Assembly (NCBI GenBank): GCA_019683625.1
Contig: JADGHY010000026.1
Span: 1-14,728, forward strand
DNA: 14,728 bases
Source of the DNA: Thermoflavifilum sp.
GTDB taxonomy: Bacteria > Bacteroidota > Bacteroidia > Chitinophagales > Chitinophagaceae
Direction: 5' to 3'
A program made the translations under genes and the position numbers. The notes below the pieces were generated by a model, which was not told the DNA's origin, ran no database searches, and was given only the letters and a program-made list of their open reading frames with translations. Positions 1 through 7,459 of this stretch are shown here, one piece after another. Numbering within the stretch: position 1 is the stretch's first letter; each line of letters starts with the position of its first letter.

Positions 1-2
1 GT

Positions 3-248
3 TTTGACATTGACGGATTAGACCCCAGCATTTGTCCACATACCGCACGCCCTGTACCCGGCGGACTACAGGTGGAACAGGTATTTTTTCTGTTGAAAAA
101 AATGATTCAGTCGGGCCGACAATTGATCGGATTTGACCTCACAGAGATCGGATATGGACAGGAAGAATGGGATGCCCGCGCAGGTGCACATATTTTATTC
201 CGTTTGTGTAATTTACTGCTGTATAATCTTTATCCGTCAACTTCTTAA
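3..248 (+). CDS. Arginase-family ureohydrolase, C-terminal fragment
   Basis: This is the last 81 residues of a protein whose start lies outside the window. Its first residues, FDIDGLDPS, are the signature of the ureohydrolase superfamily (arginase, agmatinase, formimidoylglutamase), whose aspartates bind the two Mn2+ ions that activate water to hydrolyse a guanidino or formimino group to urea or formamide. The following segment CPHTARPVPGGL, then IGFDLTEIG and the end LFRLCNLL, resemble arginase-family proteins I recall from Bacteroidota more than HutG. The substrate cannot be settled from this fragment. The stop codon is 3 bases before the next gene, which suggests co-transcription with it. 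The family assignment is secure; the exact enzyme is not. Confidence 0.88.
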   Translation, partial: FDIDGLDPSICPHTARPVPGGLQVEQVFFLLKKMIQSGRQLIGFDLTEIGYGQEEWDARAGAHILFRLCNLLLYNLYPSTS

Positions 249-251
249 GCC

Positions 252-878
252 ATGCTTCGGCTGCAGATTCATCCCGCCTGGCTACCCCGGCTCATCAACC
301 GGATCATTGTGCAACACCTTATTCTGGGTTGCTATTTTCTTTTCGATGCTTTAGCATTTGCCTTGCTGCGTCCACTGCAGCTGATGGGTTGGATAAGCCT
401 GGTATTCCCCCTGCTGATCTTGCATTTTTTTGCCGCTGGCCGAATCTACCGCCAATGCCGCTACCGACAGAAATTTCCCCTTGTATGGCATACGATATTG
501 ATGATCCTTTCCACCCTGGCTTTGTGGGTCTTGTTTTTTATATGGAAACGACAAGCGGCATACGCATTTATTGGCTGGATTCACCTGTTTCTCGGATTTA
601 TTACCCTTTTCAACGGATGGCTGGAATACAGGGCTTTGCATCATACCGAGCTAATCTTTACCCATGAGGGGATTCAAGTACCGGATCAGTGGCGATGGCT
701 GCGCATTCCTTGGGCCAAAATTGCTGCTGTTGTGATGAAAGAGGATGTATTTACCCTCCAGCTTACCGACGAACGCTGGTGGCAATGGCAAATTCAGGAA
801 AATCAGGAAAACAGATTAAACCAGCTCAGGCATTTGCTGCAGGAGCATCTTTCCTCCTCAAATGCGAAACTATCTTGA
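252..878 (+). CDS. Four-helix membrane protein with a C-terminal beta-rich cytoplasmic domain, unknown function
   Basis: This 208-residue protein is not one I recognise. Hydrophobic segments at about residues 18-38, 44-62, 78-97 and 104-121 predict four membrane helices separated by short loops rich in Arg and Lys. The remaining part (about 132-200) alternates hydrophobic and polar residues (ELIFTHEGIQV, then WRWLRIPWAKIAAVVMKED), a pattern seen in small PH-like domains attached to bacterial membrane proteins. The segment ends in a charged helix. The protein is notably rich in tryptophan (for example DERWWQWQ). It starts with ATG only 3 bases after the arginase-family stop, so the two are likely one transcript. 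A PH-like fold is an inference from the residue pattern only. Confidence 0.75.
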   Translation: MLRLQIHPAWLPRLINRIIVQHLILGCYFLFDALAFALLRPLQLMGWISLVFPLLILHFFAAGRIYRQCRYRQKFPLVWHTILMILSTLALWVLFFIWKRQAAYAFIGWIHLFLGFITLFNGWLEYRALHHTELIFTHEGIQVPDQWRWLRIPWAKIAAVVMKEDVFTLQLTDERWWQWQIQENQENRLNQLRHLLQEHLSSSNAKLS

Positions 879-921
879 CCATCCTCAGGAAAACCTTTAA
901 CAGGAGATGACTCTGGTTTCC

Positions 922-929
922 GAACTTTG
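922..929 (+). promoter_or_regulatory. Possible -7 promoter element for the radical SAM gene
   Basis: GAACTTTG matches the Bacteroidota -7 consensus TAnnTTTG at five of its six fixed positions. It lies 28 bases upstream of the ATG at 958. If it is used, the more upstream ATG at 907 would not be in the transcript, which supports the shorter start. No clear -33 TTG is seen at the right distance, so this is tentative. Confidence 0.3.
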
Positions 930-957
930 CACCATCAATTCAAACTTGCCATTTTGC

Positions 958-2262
958 ATGATACACCTAAAAAATAGTCCCTATCTGGTGTATGCCGATG
1001 ATCAGGGAAATGTATTCGAAGATACCAGCCTTTATGCCGTTGGGCGAAGCGGATGGGAAGCTGTGCCGATACCCGTTGATCAATGGATAGCCCTTCCCGA
1101 CGGAGGAAGCCTGTATCAATTGCCTGGCCGGCGTGCGATTGGTATAGATGTACGTACGGGTAAAATGCGCCTATGCCTGAAAGGCTGGGCAGTAGCCGCT
1201 TTTTTGCCCCCGGCACACACGGGTTTTTACCTGGCTGCCTATGAAACCTTGCCGGAAGCCCCTTTGTTGCCCTTATTTTGCTACACGGCCACAGGCTGGT
1301 GGAAAGGGAAATTTTACGTGCCAGCCGTCCGGATCGAACAGGATATACGCCAGGAATGCAAAGGTTTTGACCATCAACAGGTGAAGGCCGGGGTACGCAC
1401 CATGCTCAAACGCTATCCCCATAACCGGCTGGTAAAGCACCTGGCCGAGAATTGTGCCCTCACCTATTTTTGCCCGGCTGCCCGAAACTATTTTTTAGGA
1501 CGCTGGGAATGCCCCATACCCGTATCACCGGCTTGCAATGCCAACTGTATCGGCTGCATTTCTTTCCAACCTGAAGAAGTGGCCATCCCTTCCACACAAG
1601 ACAGGCTTACGTTTAAACCCACACCCGAAGAAATCGCGGAATTTGCCATTCCTCATCTTCAGCAGGCACCCTATCCTATTGTGAGCTTCGGACAGGGCTG
1701 CGAAGGAGAGCCCCTGCTGATGTGGCGTACGATCCGGGATGCCATCAGCCTGATCCGGAGCCAGACCAACAGAGGTTGTATTAACCTTAATACCAATGGC
1801 AGCAAACCCGAGGCCGTGAAAGCACTTTGCCAGGCCGGGCTTAACAGCATCCGGGTGAGCATGAATTCCGCCCGAAAAGATATCTACCACGCTTATTACC
1901 GCCCGCGCCATTACCAGTTTGAGGATCTCATCAAAAGCCTGATAGCTGTCAAAGAAGCCGGAGGCTGGACCTCTATCAACTATTTTGTATTCCCGGGCAT
2001 GACCGACCAACCTGCTGAATTCGAAGCGCTTTGTGCGCTGATTGAAACCACAGGCCTGGATATGATCCAATGGCGTAACTTTAATATTGACCCGGATTGG
2101 TATCTGAAAGAAATTGGCGTAACAGATACGGCATCGGCCATGGGCATACAAAAACTGATGCAGGAGGTGCACAAGCAATTCCCCCACGTAAAATTTGGCT
2201 ACTACAATCCGCCCATGGAACGAATCAAAGGAAATTTTGAAACCGACTTTGCCCATGCTTGA
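958..2262 (+). CDS. Radical SAM protein of an uncharacterised family, with an N-terminal extension domain
   Basis: This 434-residue enzyme carries CNANCIGC at residues 193-200, a CxxxCxxC motif that binds the [4Fe-4S] cluster used to cleave S-adenosylmethionine. Further radical SAM core elements follow: SFGQGCEGEPLL where many family members have a GGEP motif, INLNTNGS, SIRVSMNSA and a late RNFNIDPDWYL. About 190 residues precede the cluster; they begin near PYLVYADDQGNV and have no fold that I can name. From memory, proteins with this same order of motifs are widespread in anaerobic and thermophilic bacteria, but I know of no assigned reaction. The ATG at 958 is chosen over the one at 907 because the family resemblance starts just after it and because a promoter-like element lies between them. 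An AGGAG abuts the 907 ATG with no spacer. Confidence 0.88.
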   Translation: MIHLKNSPYLVYADDQGNVFEDTSLYAVGRSGWEAVPIPVDQWIALPDGGSLYQLPGRRAIGIDVRTGKMRLCLKGWAVAAFLPPAHTGFYLAAYETLPEAPLLPLFCYTATGWWKGKFYVPAVRIEQDIRQECKGFDHQQVKAGVRTMLKRYPHNRLVKHLAENCALTYFCPAARNYFLGRWECPIPVSPACNANCIGCISFQPEEVAIPSTQDRLTFKPTPEEIAEFAIPHLQQAPYPIVSFGQGCEGEPLLMWRTIRDAISLIRSQTNRGCINLNTNGSKPEAVKALCQAGLNSIRVSMNSARKDIYHAYYRPRHYQFEDLIKSLIAVKEAGGWTSINYFVFPGMTDQPAEFEALCALIETTGLDMIQWRNFNIDPDWYLKEIGVTDTASAMGIQKLMQEVHKQFPHVKFGYYNPPMERIKGNFETDFAHA

Positions 2263-2329
2263 CCGAGCAGGATTTCTTGCTTGCAGGCACCTAAAACTTT
2301 CTTAGCTTGTTGATCTGTTCTTGCGTGAA

Positions 2330-3223
2330 ATGCCTAAATTTGATTACATGACAGCGGATCGTTTTGAACGGCAGAAAAATATGAAGGCCCTGCTGGGCAC
2401 ATTGCTCATCCATGCAGGGGTAGTGTTGTGCTGTGTGCTGATTGGCTTTTCCGTACCTCCTCCCCTGCCTAATCAGGATCTGGGCATGGAAGTAAATTTG
2501 GGCAATAGCCAGGAGGGAATGGGAGAAACACAACCTTTGCATCCTAATCCACCACTGGCAGGCACAGCACCTGCCGCACAGGTTCCTGCTTCCCCCGCCG
2601 CCCATAGCGCGGGGGCAACGCCCCATGACCTCGTCACCAGCGATGATCCCACAGCTCCTGCCATCACCCATACCCAATCTGCGAAGCAAACGCATTTTCA
2701 TCCTGACCTCAACGAAAAAAATACCCGTCGTCCCATTCACCCCCAACAAACTCCGGTGGCTACCCAGCCCGCTCCTCCTCGCCCAAAAGCCATCTATAGC
2801 GGAGGCTCGGCTCACCAAACATCAGGAGGCAATCAGGCCGACATGGCTAACAACGCCACCAATGAGGGACTTACGGGCAAGCCTGGCGACCAGGGAGCCA
2901 TTAACGGCAACCCTAATGCCAGCAATCATAATGGCCTGGTGTCTGGCCTGGGTGGTAGCGGCATCAGTTACAACCTGCGCGGGCGCAGCATCACCCAATA
3001 TCCCTCCCGGGAAGCCCGGTTTAACGAACCCGGTAGAGTGCGAATGCAAATCGCCGTTGACCAGCAAGGCAATATCACCAGCTATCGTATCCTGAGTGCC
3101 GACAATGCTACGTTGGCTGAGTTGGCGACACGCAAAATCAAGCAAATTCGCTTCAATCCTGATCCCAATGCGCCAGTGACCCAGTTTGGCGAAATCACGT
3201 TTGTGTTTAAACTGCAGGAATAA
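2330..3223 (+). CDS. TonB-like energy transducer with a low-complexity periplasmic linker
   Basis: This 297-residue protein has a short cytoplasmic start, one membrane helix (about residues 20-40, ending at VPPPLP), a long linker rich in Pro, Ala, Gln, His, Gly and Asn (about 45-215) and a C-terminal domain from about 222. That domain reads GRVRMQIAVDQQGNITSYRI and later IKQIRFNPDPNAPVTQFGEI, which follows the TonB C-terminal pattern. TonB proteins span the periplasm and pass energy from the ExbB/ExbD proton channel to outer-membrane receptors. In related genomes I recall ExbB and ExbD genes directly upstream of this TonB-folC pair, but here the upstream gene is the radical SAM enzyme. ATG 2330 is preferred to an in-frame TTG at 2321; ATG 2348 is also possible. 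No convincing promoter is seen in the 67-base gap upstream. Confidence 0.8.
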   Translation: MPKFDYMTADRFERQKNMKALLGTLLIHAGVVLCCVLIGFSVPPPLPNQDLGMEVNLGNSQEGMGETQPLHPNPPLAGTAPAAQVPASPAAHSAGATPHDLVTSDDPTAPAITHTQSAKQTHFHPDLNEKNTRRPIHPQQTPVATQPAPPRPKAIYSGGSAHQTSGGNQADMANNATNEGLTGKPGDQGAINGNPNASNHNGLVSGLGGSGISYNLRGRSITQYPSREARFNEPGRVRMQIAVDQQGNITSYRILSADNATLAELATRKIKQIRFNPDPNAPVTQFGEITFVFKLQE

Positions 3224-3241
3224 TCAAGCCCTTCTCATTCC

Positions 3242-3249
3242 TAACTTTG
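3242..3249 (+). promoter_or_regulatory. -7 promoter element upstream of folC
   Basis: TAACTTTG is a full match to the Bacteroidota -7 consensus TAnnTTTG. It lies 48 bases before the folC ATG and 18 bases after the TonB stop, so folC may be transcribed from its own promoter as well as by read-through. No good -33 TTG is visible. Confidence 0.5.
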
Positions 3250-3297
3250 CCACACTTATCTGCACACAGGCAGGTAAAGGACTTTAAAACTTCTCCC

Positions 3298-4638
3298 ATG
3301 CACAGCTATTCAGAGGCAGTGAATTATCTGATGCAGAAACTGCCTATGTTTTCCCGCATTGGCGAAGCCGCTTACAAAAAAGACCTCACCAATATTCGTA
3401 AGCTTTGCGAAGCCTTACACCACCCGGAAACCCAGTTTCCTGCCATTCACATCGCAGGCACCAATGGCAAGGGATCGGTGAGCCACATGCTGGCGGCTAT
3501 TTTTCAACAGGCCGGCTATAAAACAGGCTTATATACTTCACCCCATCTCATCGATTTTAGGGAAAGAATCCGAATCAATGGCCAAATGATCCCAGAAGAA
3601 GAGGTGGTAGCCTTTGTCTGCAAAACACAGTCGCTCACCGAAAGCATTGGTCCCTCATTCTTTGAGCTTACTGTGGCCATGGCTTTCGACTATTTTGCCC
3701 GTGAACAAGTGGAGATGGCTATCGTAGAAACCGGACTGGGCGGGCGTCTCGACAGCACCAATATCCTCATGCCCGAACTCAGCATCATCACCAACATCAG
3801 CTTCGATCATCAACATCTGCTGGGCAATGCCCTGGCAGCCATTGCCAGTGAAAAGGCCGGCATCATCAAACCAGGCGTGCCAGTGGTAATTGGGGAATAT
3901 CATCCGGAAACTTTCCCGGTTTTTGCTGAAAAAGCACGTGCCTGCAATAGCCCGCTGTTTCTGGCCTCGCCCAACCAGGCCGAAAAAACCTCTGGATGGG
4001 TCGTTGAAGCCGGCCAGGGAACTGAGCCATGGATCTTCAGGTCTGTGACCGACGAAAGAGTATGGCATTGCCATCCGGATCTTACCGGCAACTATCAACA
4101 AAAGAATATAGCCACCGTACTCACAGCCATTGATGTGTTCAACCGACATTGCACCGAAGGCCGTGCATGGATTTCCCCGGATCAGGTGCTCGCTGCCTTG
4201 CAGCAGGTAAAAAAACTTACGGGCCTGAGGGGGCGCTGGGATATCATCTGCAACCATCCGCGCATCGTCCTGGATGTAGCCCACAACGAAGCAGGTATAC
4301 AGGAAGTGATGCAACAAACAGCCCGGGAAAATTACCGGCAATTGCATGTGGTCACCGGATTTGTAAAAGATAAAGATATTCCTGCCGCCCTGCGGCAATT
4401 TCCAACCCATGCACATTATTATTTTACACAGGCACAGCTTCCCAGAGCCCTGGAAGTCACCACGCTGCAAGCGCTCGCTCAAACATACGGACTTTCAGGC
4501 CAGGCTTATGCTACGGTGAGCGAGGCCTGCGCTGCAGCCCTCCGGCAGGCAGCACCGGACGACATGATTCTGGTATGCGGAAGTGTGTTTGTCGTGGGCG
4601 AAGCCCTGCAAGTTCTTGAGAAACCTGTATCGGAATAA
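3298..4638 (+). CDS. folC: Bifunctional folylpolyglutamate synthase / dihydrofolate synthase
   Basis: This 446-residue cytoplasmic Mur-ligase-type enzyme attaches glutamate to dihydropteroate to make dihydrofolate and then extends the gamma-glutamyl chain on folates, using ATP. The P-loop IAGTNGKGS is at residues 52-60, followed by SPHLIDFRERI (81-91), ETGLGGRLDSTN (144-155), ISFDHQ (167-172) and KAGIIK (186-191), all characteristic of FolC. The C-terminal ligase domain contains GRWD and VLDVAHNEAG. The length is normal for the family. An in-frame TTG at 3247 was rejected because it falls inside the -7 promoter element, whereas the ATG at 3298 gives MHSYSEAVNYL, a typical FolC start. Proteins of this family have both activities in many bacteria; whether both are used here is inferred. 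Confidence 0.95.
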   Translation: MHSYSEAVNYLMQKLPMFSRIGEAAYKKDLTNIRKLCEALHHPETQFPAIHIAGTNGKGSVSHMLAAIFQQAGYKTGLYTSPHLIDFRERIRINGQMIPEEEVVAFVCKTQSLTESIGPSFFELTVAMAFDYFAREQVEMAIVETGLGGRLDSTNILMPELSIITNISFDHQHLLGNALAAIASEKAGIIKPGVPVVIGEYHPETFPVFAEKARACNSPLFLASPNQAEKTSGWVVEAGQGTEPWIFRSVTDERVWHCHPDLTGNYQQKNIATVLTAIDVFNRHCTEGRAWISPDQVLAALQQVKKLTGLRGRWDIICNHPRIVLDVAHNEAGIQEVMQQTARENYRQLHVVTGFVKDKDIPAALRQFPTHAHYYFTQAQLPRALEVTTLQALAQTYGLSGQAYATVSEACAAALRQAAPDDMILVCGSVFVVGEALQVLEKPVSE

Positions 4639-4721
4639 AATGGCATCATCTTTGACCCTTCTGGCATGGCATCTGCAGCACGATTCTCCAAACATATTAC
4701 CTCTTTGAACTTCTCAATGCC

Positions 4722-5582
4722 ATGAACATCGTCCGTAACCTTTCAGCTTCTCCCTTTTTCCGCTATGGCTGGATCATAGCAGCATGGATAGGCGGCGCTG
4801 GCTGCCAGAAAGATGTGCTCCATCCGCTCCCGGCAAATGAGATGTATGTACCGGAAACCCGGCCGCCCGTGCAAACGGCTATCTATCAATCTATTGATGC
4901 CAACATTGGAGGGTTTTATCTGGCTTTACCCGCCCGATATGATTCTACAGATTATCGATACCCTTTGCTAATCTTCTGCCATGGCATCGGAGAGCTGGGC
5001 GATGGTTCGGCACAAAGCCTGCCAGCCGTGCTGCGCAACGGCCCGCCCAAGCTTATCCAACAACAAAAATTCCCTCCCGACTTTGAAGTGAACGGAAACC
5101 ATTTTGCCTTCATCGTGCTGTCTCCACAATTCAAACAATGGCCATCTGTCGGAGATATTCAGGCCATCATCGCCTTTGCGAAAGTCCACTACCGGATTGA
5201 TACTACCAGAATTTATTTAACCGGATTGAGCATGGGTGGTGGCATCACCTGGGATTTTGCCTCATCCCATACAGCTAATGCCCGCCAACTGGCCGCTATT
5301 TTGCCCATCGCCGGCGCTGCATGGCCCAGCCCACAAAAAGCCGATACCATGGCTGAAGCTCATCTGCCCGTCTGGGCTCTGCACAACCAAAATGATCCCA
5401 CAGTACCCTCGTCTTATTCCATTGATTTTGTCCAGTATCTCAATCAAGCCCACTGCTCGCCCACGCCCCGACTTACAATATTCCCCGTATCGGGTCACGA
5501 CGCCTGGTCAAAAGCCTACGATCCGGCATACACGGAAAACGGCATGAATGTGTACCAATGGATGTTGCAATACCATCGCTGA
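4722..5582 (+). CDS. Lipoprotein alpha/beta hydrolase, probable esterase
   Basis: This 286-residue protein starts with a signal sequence ending in a lipobox (IGGAGC, lipidated Cys at residue 28), so it should be exported and anchored to a membrane. After a short linker comes an alpha/beta hydrolase domain: the oxyanion segment FCHGIGELGDG (about 85-95), the nucleophile elbow GLSMGGG with Ser170, a likely acid Asp225 in NQNDPTVP and His259 in SGHDAW. The arrangement resembles the PHB-depolymerase-like and dienelactone-hydrolase-like esterases of Bacteroidota, some of which act on feruloyl or acetyl groups of plant polysaccharides. No polysaccharide-use genes lie nearby, so the substrate is open. 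It begins 83 bases after folC and reads as an independent gene. Confidence 0.85.
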   Translation: MNIVRNLSASPFFRYGWIIAAWIGGAGCQKDVLHPLPANEMYVPETRPPVQTAIYQSIDANIGGFYLALPARYDSTDYRYPLLIFCHGIGELGDGSAQSLPAVLRNGPPKLIQQQKFPPDFEVNGNHFAFIVLSPQFKQWPSVGDIQAIIAFAKVHYRIDTTRIYLTGLSMGGGITWDFASSHTANARQLAAILPIAGAAWPSPQKADTMAEAHLPVWALHNQNDPTVPSSYSIDFVQYLNQAHCSPTPRLTIFPVSGHDAWSKAYDPAYTENGMNVYQWMLQYHR

Positions 5583-5614
5583 AGTGCTTATCGGGTCGAA
5601 TTTTATGCCTACTA

Positions 5615-5647
5615 CATATAAATATGCCTAGGGCATATAAATTTGCC
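5615..5647 (+). repeat. Direct repeat with an embedded palindrome in the holA upstream region
   Basis: CATATAAATATGCC (5615-5628) is repeated as CATATAAATTTGCC (5634-5647), 13 of 14 bases identical and 19 bases apart. An inverted repeat, ATATGCC (5622-5628) and GGCATAT (5632-5638), sits across the junction with a three-base loop. The second copy contains the -7 element. There is no T-run after the hairpin, so it is more likely an operator or promoter duplication than a terminator of the esterase gene. Confidence 0.55.
5638..5645 (+). promoter_or_regulatory. -7 promoter element upstream of holA
   Basis: TAAATTTG is a full match to TAnnTTTG and lies 74 bases before the holA ATG. Its left end overlaps the right arm of the palindrome at 5632-5638, so a protein bound there would block it. 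No -33 TTG is visible. Confidence 0.45.
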
Positions 5648-5719
5648 GGTAACAACAGACATTAGCCCGCTGATAATTTGCTTGACGGCAAACAGCATCG
5701 TTTCACCAAACAGGCCATC

Positions 5720-6739
5720 ATGAAATCAAGCTCCATTGGCTATACGGCATTGATGCAACAGCTGAAAAAACAACAATTAGCACCGCTGTATTGGCTGGAA
5801 GGCGAGGAAGAATACTATATTGACCAATTGTTGGACGTGTTCGAAAACCGACTGCTTAGCGATCAGGAAAAAGATTTTAACCTGCATATCTTTTACGGAG
5901 AGGAGGCCGACTGGCGGGATGTGGTGAATGCCTGCCGGCAATATCCCGTGTTTGCGGCGCGCCAGGTGGTGATCCTCAAGGAGGCCCAACAGATGCCTTT
6001 GGCCCAATTGCAAAAACTGGAAACCTATATAGCCCACCCCCTGGCTTCTACGGTTTTGGTGGTGGCTTATAAACATGGTAAAATCGACGGCCGTACGGCA
6101 TTTGCCAAACTCATCCGGGAAAAAGGTGTTTATTTTGCTTCTCCCCAGATTTATGAAGAGCAAATCCCGCAATGGATTGAACAACATCTCCAGGAAAAAG
6201 GATTAAAAGCCACACCTCAGGCCATCCACATGCTGGCCGAACATATCGGCAATGATCTTACCCGCATCAGCATGGAGTTGGAAAAAATCAGGCTAAACCT
6301 GAAAGCACAGCAGGAAATTGATGAGCACCTGGTGGAGCAATATGTGGGTATTAGCCGCGAATACAACGTATTTCAACTGCAGGATGCTATCGGCAAAAAA
6401 GATATTCCACGCATCCTCAAGATGCTTCACTATTTTAACCTCAACCCCCGTTCTGCACCGCTGCAGCTCATTATTGCCTCGCTTTATCAGTATTTTGTGA
6501 GGCTTTGGCAACTCCACGCCCTGCGCCATCTTCCCGACAAAGCCGTTGCTGAACAACTCGGCATTCATCCTTTTTTCCTCAAACAATATTACGCGGCATC
6601 TCAGCAATACCCCAGATCTGTTGTGGAAAGAAATATCCTGCTGTTGTATGCATATAACCTCAAAAGCGTGGGCATTGATCAGGTGGTGTTAGACGAATCT
6701 TCACTGCTGCAGGAAATGATTTTCCGGCTCATTAGCTAA
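5720..6739 (+). CDS. holA: DNA polymerase III subunit delta (clamp loader)
   Basis: This 339-residue protein has the size and layout of HolA, the subunit that opens the sliding beta clamp during replication. The start LAPLYWLEGEEEYYIDQLLD and the following HIFYGEEADWRDVVNACRQY and FAARQVVILKEAQ are typical of the N-terminal AAA+-like domain. The middle contains LAEHIGNDLTRISMELEKI, the usual HolA helix joining to the collar domain, and the C-terminal part is helical. As in other delta subunits, no ATP-binding P-loop is seen. The ATG at 5720 is used rather than the in-frame TTG at 5678, because the family begins close to MKSSSIGYTAL. The gene ends only 5 bases from the stop of the convergent minus-strand gene, leaving no room for a separate terminator. 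Confidence 0.92.
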   Translation: MKSSSIGYTALMQQLKKQQLAPLYWLEGEEEYYIDQLLDVFENRLLSDQEKDFNLHIFYGEEADWRDVVNACRQYPVFAARQVVILKEAQQMPLAQLQKLETYIAHPLASTVLVVAYKHGKIDGRTAFAKLIREKGVYFASPQIYEEQIPQWIEQHLQEKGLKATPQAIHMLAEHIGNDLTRISMELEKIRLNLKAQQEIDEHLVEQYVGISREYNVFQLQDAIGKKDIPRILKMLHYFNLNPRSAPLQLIIASLYQYFVRLWQLHALRHLPDKAVAEQLGIHPFFLKQYYAASQQYPRSVVERNILLLYAYNLKSVGIDQVVLDESSLLQEMIFRLIS

Positions 6740-6744
6740 TGCTT

Positions 6745-7395
6745 TCAGGAAGGTATCTTCCAGCCACCGTGCAGATAAGCAATCAATAATAGCGGAACGG
6801 TAATCAATAAAAAAATCAGCAAGGGCCCCCAGATAGGTTTGGGTTGATAGGCCTGGTATTGACCCAGATATTTTTTCCACAACCATTGATGCAACAGCAA
6901 TGCGCCTACTACATTGAAGATCAGGGTGATATAGATATTTAGTTTGAGGAGGCTGATGATCAGCAAGGTGAGTATCATGTATAAAAACCCGAAGCTCAAT
7001 GCCACCAACACGCCTTCGCGCTTGCCCGTGCGCTGGCAGTTCAAAGCCAGTAAAATGGAAGCAAAAAAAGGATTAAACAGCAAAGAAATGATATACAATG
7101 CAGACTCCGGATATAACGAGGGCATGTCCTTCGCCGAAGAACGGGATACCGGAAAATCGGCAACCGGAAAAGCGGTTGGCTCTTGCATCACCTGTTTATG
7201 GAAAACTTCTTTTCTCTGCTGAACGATATCACGAATATGTGCTTCTTCTTCAGGGGTAAAATTGCGCCCACGCTTCTTCAATTCAGCAACAGCAGCTTCT
7301 ATGGCTTCGGGAACATATTTTTCGGGATGTTGGATATATCTTTCAAGTTCTTCGTCGGAAAGAAAGGCCATCACCGACACGTAGGTATTTTCCAT
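6745..7395 (-). CDS. Membrane protein with an N-terminal helical cytoplasmic region, unknown function
   Basis: This 216-residue protein is not one I can name. Residues 10-65 form a charged helical segment (FLSDEELERYIQHPEKYVPE, then AVAELKKRG) of a type I have seen at the start of small Bacteroidota membrane proteins. Hydrophobic stretches at about 98-118, 128-150, 152-170 and 189-207 predict four membrane helices. The ATG at 7395 is preferred to the GTG two codons upstream (7401). It lies 64 bases downstream of the stop of the PAS sensor gene on the same strand and has its own -7-like element, so it could be read with the sensor or alone. It converges on holA. Confidence 0.75.
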   Translation of the reverse strand: MENTYVSVMAFLSDEELERYIQHPEKYVPEAIEAAVAELKKRGRNFTPEEEAHIRDIVQQRKEVFHKQVMQEPTAFPVADFPVSRSSAKDMPSLYPESALYIISLLFNPFFASILLALNCQRTGKREGVLVALSFGFLYMILTLLIISLLKLNIYITLIFNVVGALLLHQWLWKKYLGQYQAYQPKPIWGPLLIFLLITVPLLLIAYLHGGWKIPS

Positions 7396-7415
7396 GTTCA
7401 CTTTACAATTCTTCT

Positions 7416-7423
7416 CAAAATTA
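7416..7423 (-). promoter_or_regulatory. -7 promoter element for the minus-strand membrane protein gene
   Basis: On the minus strand this reads TAATTTTG, a full match to TAnnTTTG, 20 bases upstream of the ATG at 7395. A TTG lies 16 bases further upstream, somewhat closer than the usual 19-21. Confidence 0.45.
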
Positions 7424-7459
7424 CGACAAATCTGCTCACCAAAAAGTATTTGCTCAGTT

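Noticed and set aside
907..957. Upstream ATG at 907 with an abutting AGGAG as start of the radical SAM gene.
   Set aside because: The AGGAG has no spacer to the ATG, the extra 17 residues do not resemble the family, and a promoter-like element lies downstream of it.
1525..2256. Long minus-strand reading frame (243 codons) opposite the radical SAM gene.
   Set aside because: The plus strand carries a clear enzyme with ordered motifs; the antisense translation shows no recognisable domain and no promoter.
2263..2329. Partial inverted sequence around GCAGGATTTCTTGCTTGC after the radical SAM gene as a terminator.
   Set aside because: The arms pair poorly and there is no T-run.
2291..2818. Minus-strand reading frame opposite the TonB-like gene.
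   Set aside because: It arises from the low-complexity linker on the plus strand, and its translation resembles no protein.
3655..4482. Long minus-strand reading frame (275 codons) opposite folC.
   Set aside because: It is a mirror of FolC codon use, with no domain pattern. FolC is certain on the other strand.
4639..4721. A promoter for the lipoprotein esterase gene (CATCTTTG at 4647-4654 and CTCTTTG near 4701).
   Set aside because: Each misses the leading TA of the consensus and neither has a -33 TTG at a suitable distance.
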